Assembly (NCBI RefSeq): GCF_000725625.1
Contig: NZ_JOHS01000001.1
Coordinates: 124,001 to 188,000 of the forward strand
DNA: 64,000 nucleotides
Direction of reading: 5' to 3'
Origin: Streptomyces sp. NRRL F-6676
GTDB taxonomy: Bacteria; Actinomycetota; Actinomycetes; Streptomycetales; Streptomycetaceae
In this document: in pieces, positions 60,062 to 64,000 of the stretch
How positions within the stretch are numbered: the first letter of the stretch is position 1
Layout of the letters: each line of letters begins with the position of its first letter
Notes under the pieces: generated by a model
The model's input: only the letters and a program-made list of their open reading frames with translations
Databases searched by the model: none
Told to the model about the DNA's origin: nothing
Made by a program: the position numbers and the translations under genes

Positions 60062-60296
60062 CCGACCGACGCCGCACCGGGTCACCGCGGGATCCGTAGC
60101 GGCGACTTCCGGCCAGTGGACCCCGGCCGGAACGCGAGGCCGGGACGACGGGCACGCGGCGGAAGGCGGAGGCGGGCGCAGGCGGGGGCATCGGACCACC
60201 GGGTCCCGAGCGCCTGCGCGCCAGCCTCGGCAATCGGTTTGAGACAGGTCTACGGGAAGTGAAACGCCGGGGTATCGTGACAGCCGGGAGGCTGCC

Positions 60297-63068
60297 ATGG
60301 TGAGGGACGGCGCACGGACCGAGCTCATCGGGCGGCAGGCCGAATGCGAAGTCCTCGACGACCTCCTCGCGCGGGCCAGGGCCGGCCGCAGCGGAGTGCT
60401 GGTGGTGCGCGGTGAGGCCGGCATCGGCAAGACCGAGCTGCTGAACCACCTGCTCGACCGGGCCACCGGGTGCCGCGTCGTCAGGGCGGTCGGCGTGCAG
60501 TCCGAGATGGAACTCTCCTACGCCGGGCTGCACCAGCTCTGCGCCCCTCTGCTCGCCCACCTCGACGGCATCCCCGAGCCGCAGCGCAACGCCTTGCGCA
60601 CGGCTTTCGGCATGCAGGTCGGTGACGCTCCCGACCGGTTCCTGGTCGGCCTCGCCACGTTGAGCCTGCTCGCCGCCGCAGTCGGCGACGAGCCGTTGCT
60701 CTGCCTGGTCGACGACGCGCAGTGGCTGGACCGCGTCTCGGCCCAGACGCTGGAGTTCGTCGCCCGACGGCTGCTCGCCGAACCCGTCCTGCTGGTCCTG
60801 GCCGTCCGCGAGTCCGGCTCCCGCGAGGTGTTCGCCGACCTCCCGGAGCTCGCCGTGCGCGGACTCGGCGAGCGTGATTCCCGCGAGCTCCTCGACTCGG
60901 TCGTCACCGGGCCGCTCGACCGGCGGGTACGCGACCGCATCGTCGCCGAGACGCGCGGCAACCCGCTTGCCCTGGTGGAGCTGCCGCGCGGCCTGACCCT
61001 CCTCGAAATGGCCGGGGGATTCGGCGTACCGGAGAGCCGTCCCCTGTCCAGCCAGATCGAGGCGGGTTTCCTCCGCCGCATCCGGTCCCTGCCCGCGCAG
61101 ACGCAGCAGTTGCTGCTCATCGCCGCCACCGAACCGGTCGGCGACGTGTCCCTGCTGCGGAGCGCCGGCGAACGCCTCGGCATCGAGGTGGACCGCGCCG
61201 CGACCGAAGCCGAGGCGTCGGGTCTGATGGCCCTCGGCACCTGGGTCCGCTTCCGCCACCCACTGGTGCGCTCCGCCGCGTACCGCGCCGCCGGGTTCGA
61301 GGAACGCCGGCGCGTGCACGCGGCCCTGGCCGAGTCGATCGACGCGACGCTCTATCCCGAACGCCGCGTCTGGCACCTCGCCAGTGCCGCGACGGGCCCG
61401 GACGAGGACGTCGCCGCCGAACTGGAGGGCTCCGCCGGGCGGGCGCAGGCGCGCGGTGGTGTCGCCGCGGCGGCGGCCTTCCTGGACCGGGCCGCCGGGC
61501 TGACACCCGATCCGGTGCGCCGCGGAGCCAGGGCACTGGCCGCGGCCCGGGCGAAGTACCAGGCGGGCGCCTTCGACGCCGCGCGGGAACTGGTCGAGGC
61601 CGCGGAGCTGAGTCACCTCGACGAGGCCGGAGCCGGACGTGCGACCCTGCTGCGCGGCCAGATCATGTCGGCGGCCAAGAGCGCCAGCGCCGGACTGCCG
61701 CTGCTGCTAGAAGCGGCGAAGCGGCTCCAGCCCTTCGACTCCGCACTCGCCGACCAGACGTACCGGGACGCCGTCTACGCGGCCCTGACCGCGGGCCGGC
61801 TGGCCACGGGCGGGGTCCGCGACGTCGCCGAGGCGCTGCTCAGCACGCCGGGCGACTCCGGTACCGAGAGCCGGGAGACCCGCCTGCTGACGGGCCTCGC
61901 CCGGGCGGTGACCGAGGGCTACGCGGTCGGCGCGCCGCTCCTCCTGGACGCCGTGGCGGCGTTCCGGGAAGGCGAACTCTCCCGGGAGGACGGCCTGGGC
62001 TGGCTGCCGTTCGCATGCCGGATGGCCCACAACACCTGGGACTTCGCCGCCTGGTCCGAGCTGTCGGCGCGGCTGGTCGACCTCGCCCGCGGCAACGGAG
62101 CGCTCGCCGTGCTGCCCTCGGCCCTCCTGCTGCGCCTGTCGAACCGGGTGTTCGCCGGCGACCTGCACGGTGCGGCCTCCCTCACCGTGGAGGCGAGCGC
62201 GATCGGCGAAGCCACCGGCAGCAGCTTCCTCGCCCACTACGGCGCACTCGTCCTGGAGCCCTTCAGGGGGCGGGAGTCGACGACCCGGCAAGCGATCGAG
62301 ACCCTCACCCAGGACCGCTTCCTGCGCGGTGAGGGCAAGGTGACGACGGCCACCCAATGGGCCGCCGCCGTCCTCTACAACGGCCTCGGCAGATACGAGG
62401 AGGCCTACGCCGCGGCCGAGCGGGGCTGTGAGAACCCGCAGGAGATGGGCCTGTCGCTCCAGTCCCGGGTCGAACTCGTCGAAGCGGCCGTGCGCCTCGG
62501 GCGTACCGAGCGGGCGGCCGAGGCCGTACGGACGATCGAGGAGATGGCCCAGGTCAGCGGCACCCCCTGGGCGCTCGGCACCTCCGCGGCCGCGCGTGCC
62601 CTGGTGAGCGAGGGAGAGACGGCCGACGCCCTGCACCGGGAAGCGATCGAGCGGCTCGATGCGGCCGGGGTCCGGATGGACAGCGCCCGCGCACGGCTTC
62701 GGCACGGTGAGTGGCTGCGCCTGGAACGGCGCCGGGCGCAGGCGCGTACCCGGCTGAGCGAGGCACACGAGATGCTCGACGCCGCCGGGGCCGAGGCGTT
62801 CGCGGACCGCGCCCGACGTGAGCTGAAGGCCGCCGGCGTCACAGTGCGCGGCCGCGCCACGGCGGAGACCGCGGTGCTCACCGCGAAGGAGGTCGAGATC
62901 GCCCGGCTCGTGCAGGGAGGCTTCACCAACCCGGAGATCGGCGCGCGGCTCTTCCTCAGCCCGCACACGGTCGAATGGCATCTGCGCAAGGTCTTCGCGA
63001 AACTCGGCGTCTCCTCCCGCAAGGAGATCAGCTCGGTGCGGTTGGAGGCGATGGCGACCACGCCCTGA
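60297..63068 (+). CDS. LAL-type LuxR regulator with AAA ATPase domain, second copy
   Basis: The 923-residue protein has Walker A GEAGIGKTELL near residue 40, Walker B LLCLVDDAQWLD near residue 135, a helical repeat middle, and the C-terminal LuxR helix-turn-helix ([45 protein letters not shown]). GGAGG precedes the ATG at 60297. It is a clear paralogue of the regulator at 28118, similar through most of the length. It may control neighbouring genes of the island; nothing in the sequence shows which. Confidence 0.92.
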   Translation: MVRDGARTELIGRQAECEVLDDLLARARAGRSGVLVVRGEAGIGKTELLNHLLDRATGCRVVRAVGVQSEMELSYAGLHQLCAPLLAHLDGIPEPQRNALRTAFGMQVGDAPDRFLVGLATLSLLAAAVGDEPLLCLVDDAQWLDRVSAQTLEFVARRLLAEPVLLVLAVRESGSREVFADLPELAVRGLGERDSRELLDSVVTGPLDRRVRDRIVAETRGNPLALVELPRGLTLLEMAGGFGVPESRPLSSQIEAGFLRRIRSLPAQTQQLLLIAATEPVGDVSLLRSAGERLGIEVDRAATEAEASGLMALGTWVRFRHPLVRSAAYRAAGFEERRRVHAALAESIDATLYPERRVWHLASAATGPDEDVAAELEGSAGRAQARGGVAAAAAFLDRAAGLTPDPVRRGARALAAARAKYQAGAFDAARELVEAAELSHLDEAGAGRATLLRGQIMSAAKSASAGLPLLLEAAKRLQPFDSALADQTYRDAVYAALTAGRLATGGVRDVAEALLSTPGDSGTESRETRLLTGLARAVTEGYAVGAPLLLDAVAAFREGELSREDGLGWLPFACRMAHNTWDFAAWSELSARLVDLARGNGALAVLPSALLLRLSNRVFAGDLHGAASLTVEASAIGEATGSSFLAHYGALVLEPFRGRESTTRQAIETLTQDRFLRGEGKVTTATQWAAAVLYNGLGRYEEAYAAAERGCENPQEMGLSLQSRVELVEAAVRLGRTERAAEAVRTIEEMAQVSGTPWALGTSAAARALVSEGETADALHREAIERLDAAGVRMDSARARLRHGEWLRLERRRAQARTRLSEAHEMLDAAGAEAFADRARRELKAAGVTVRGRATAETAVLTAKEVEIARLVQGGFTNPEIGARLFLSPHTVEWHLRKVFAKLGVSSRKEISSVRLEAMATTP

Positions 63069-63088
63069 CCCGCCCGGCGAGGACCGGC

Positions 63089-63496
63089 TCAGACGTGCGA
63101 CGCCTCCGGTTCCGCCAGCAGCGCGGGCACCGTGACGATCTTCGACTCCCGGCTCAGCAGGCGGTGGACCGGACAGCGCCCGGCCGCCGCCAGCAACTGC
63201 TCCCGCTGCTCCGGTTCCAGGTCGCCGGTCAGCCCGACGTTCTTGACGATGTGCCCCTGCTTCCCGAACCGCACGGCCACGTCGATCCGCTCCAGTGGCC
63301 AGTCGTGCCGGTCCGCCAGAGCCCGCACGGCCATGGAGGTACAGGACCCCAGCGCGGCCAGCAGCAGCTCGCCCGGAGTGGGGCCCTCGTCGGCGCCGAT
63401 GGGCTCGGGCTCGTCGGCGGTCAGGTGGTGCCTGCCGATCGAGACGGAACGGGTGAGCCGTCCGCCTTCGGCGACGGTCACGAGGCGCGTGGTCAT
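63089..63496 (-). CDS. OsmC-family protein, second copy
   Basis: The 135-residue protein has the two family cysteines in LGSCTSMAVRALADRH and GRCPVHRLLSRESKI. It is the shorter OsmC type, often annotated as a peroxiredoxin-like or metabolite-hydroperoxide enzyme. The ATG at 63496 is preceded by GGAAG. It converges on the LAL regulator gene with a 20-bp gap and has ECF41-type promoter P17, like the other OsmC gene at 40667. Confidence 0.88.
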   Translation of the reverse strand: MTTRLVTVAEGGRLTRSVSIGRHHLTADEPEPIGADEGPTPGELLLAALGSCTSMAVRALADRHDWPLERIDVAVRFGKQGHIVKNVGLTGDLEPEQREQLLAAAGRCPVHRLLSRESKIVTVPALLAEPEASHV

Positions 63497-63559
63497 GGGT
63501 CTTCCTCTCGGCCTGGGTAAGGGGACCGGGGCAGCGTCGACAGGTCCCTCTTCCGCAGT

Positions 63560-63586
63560 GACCGAGCGGCGCGGGCGTGTGTGACA
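63560..63586 (-). promoter_or_regulatory. ECF41-type promoter P17 (OsmC gene)
   Basis: Minus-strand TGTCACA, 16 bases, GGTC, 64 bases before the ATG at 63496. Confidence 0.78.
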
Positions 63587-63604
63587 CCTCGGCCGGCGAG
63601 GGGG

Positions 63605-63631
63605 TGTCACAGACGGGGCGCGTGTCCCGTC
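63605..63631 (+). promoter_or_regulatory. ECF41-type promoter P18, facing into the 3' end of a convergent gene
   Basis: TGTCACA, 16 bases, CGTC on the plus strand; this copy matches the published ECF41 consensus exactly. No plus-strand gene follows. The transcript would run antisense into the LuxR gene that ends at 63680. Confidence 0.6.
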
Positions 63632-63679
63632 ACCAGCGCGTCCGTCCGGGCGGCCCGACAGCCGGTCGGGCGGCGCCGC

Positions 63680-64000
63680 TCACAGGACCGTGCTCAGGAG
63701 GCGCCGGGAGGTGATGCCCAACTTGGCGTACACCTTCCGCAGATGCCATTCCACGGTGTGCGGGCTCAGGAACAACTGGGCGCCGATCTCGGAGTTGGTG
63801 AGCCCCTCCCGGGCCAGGCGCGCGATCTGGCTCTCCTGAGGGGTGAGCGCCGCCACGGCGGCAGCGTCACGGCGGGCCACCGTCTCGCCGGTGGCCCGCA
63901 GTTCGCGGACGGCGCGCTCGGCGAACGCCTGCGCGCCGAACCGGGTGAACAGTCCGTGGGCCGTCCGCAACTGCGCACGGGCGTCGGCGCGGCGGCCCTC
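63680..64000 (-). CDS. LuxR-family regulator, C-terminal part (runs off the window)
   Basis: The last 106 or so residues are inside the window. They contain the LuxR helix-turn-helix ([45 protein letters not shown]) preceded by the helical end seen in LAL regulators ([21 protein letters not shown]). It resembles both LAL proteins of this window, so it is probably a third member of that group. Confidence 0.85.
   Translation of the reverse strand, partial: EGRRADARAQLRTAHGLFTRFGAQAFAERAVRELRATGETVARRDAAAVAALTPQESQIARLAREGLTNSEIGAQLFLSPHTVEWHLRKVYAKLGITSRRLLSTVL

Noticed and set aside
60275..60281. CGTGACA before the LAL gene at 60297
   Set aside because: On the minus strand no -10 element is at the right distance, and it points away from the gene.
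31961..63611. TGTGACA/TGTCACA motifs as binding sites of a CRP-like or other dimeric repressor
   Set aside because: The elements are asymmetric single copies with a fixed 16-base distance to GGTC in the direction of the gene, which is a promoter pattern; palindromic pairing occurs only at 34483.

Overview
This window is chromosomal DNA from a high-GC actinomycete, almost certainly a Streptomyces. The evidence is very high GC with strong third-position bias, many GTG and TTG starts, a LacI-controlled sugar ABC operon without its own ATPase, WhiB and SARP-era style LAL/LuxR regulators, a 7Fe ferredoxin, and GC-rich hairpin repeats between genes. I see no tRNA, rRNA, CRISPR array, insertion sequence or phage.

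Left part (1-31 kb) is a run of locally regulated units. A TetR gene diverges from an MMPL exporter over a perfect 17-bp palindrome. A six-gene aromatic-ring catabolic operon (1.5-7.6 kb, minus strand) diverges from its LysR regulator over a 29-bp inverted repeat. There follow a cytochrome P450/methyltransferase pair, an EF-hand protein, a MarR regulator with an MFS transporter fused to a universal-stress domain, and a three-gene membrane/stress cluster (Gly/Tyr-rich protein, holin-like protein, DUF3618 protein) whose last gene has an in-frame amber codon. Then come a GH65 phosphorylase, a YihY membrane protein, a GH42 beta-galactosidase/ABC sugar operon with LacI and two operators, and a large LAL-type LuxR regulator.

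Right part (31-63.6 kb) looks different and is the main discovery. It carries two ECF41-type sigma factors (35.6 and 41.3 kb) and two shorter relatives that keep a sigma2-like N-terminus and the C-terminal SnoaL-like domain but lack an intact sigma4 (31.1 and 34.7 kb). Through the same 32 kb I find eighteen copies of one bipartite promoter, [T/C]GTCAC[A/G], then exactly 16 nt, then [G/C/T]GTC. They occur on both strands, often as divergent pairs, and nearly all point at a gene start. This resembles the ECF41 promoter known from other bacteria (TGTCACA-N16-CGTC), so the island appears to be a large clustered ECF41 regulon. 

The genes behind these promoters form a redox and respiratory set: type II NADH dehydrogenase, a fumarate-reductase-like flavoprotein, a 7Fe ferredoxin, an orphan cytochrome b (QcrB-like), an AceE-type pyruvate dehydrogenase downstream of a NAD(P)-binding NmrA-like protein, two OsmC/Ohr peroxidase-like proteins, a WhiB protein, cupins, hydrolases, a methyltransferase, and a four-gene operon resembling carboxylate reduction by LuxE/LuxC-like enzymes. 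Two gene remnants lie in the island: a decayed AhpD/carboxymuconolactone-decarboxylase gene (a typical ECF41 partner) and an alpha/beta hydrolase with its core deleted. The window ends in a second LAL regulator, an OsmC gene and the 3' end of another LuxR gene.

Functional names come from motifs and family knowledge read by eye; no database search was run.
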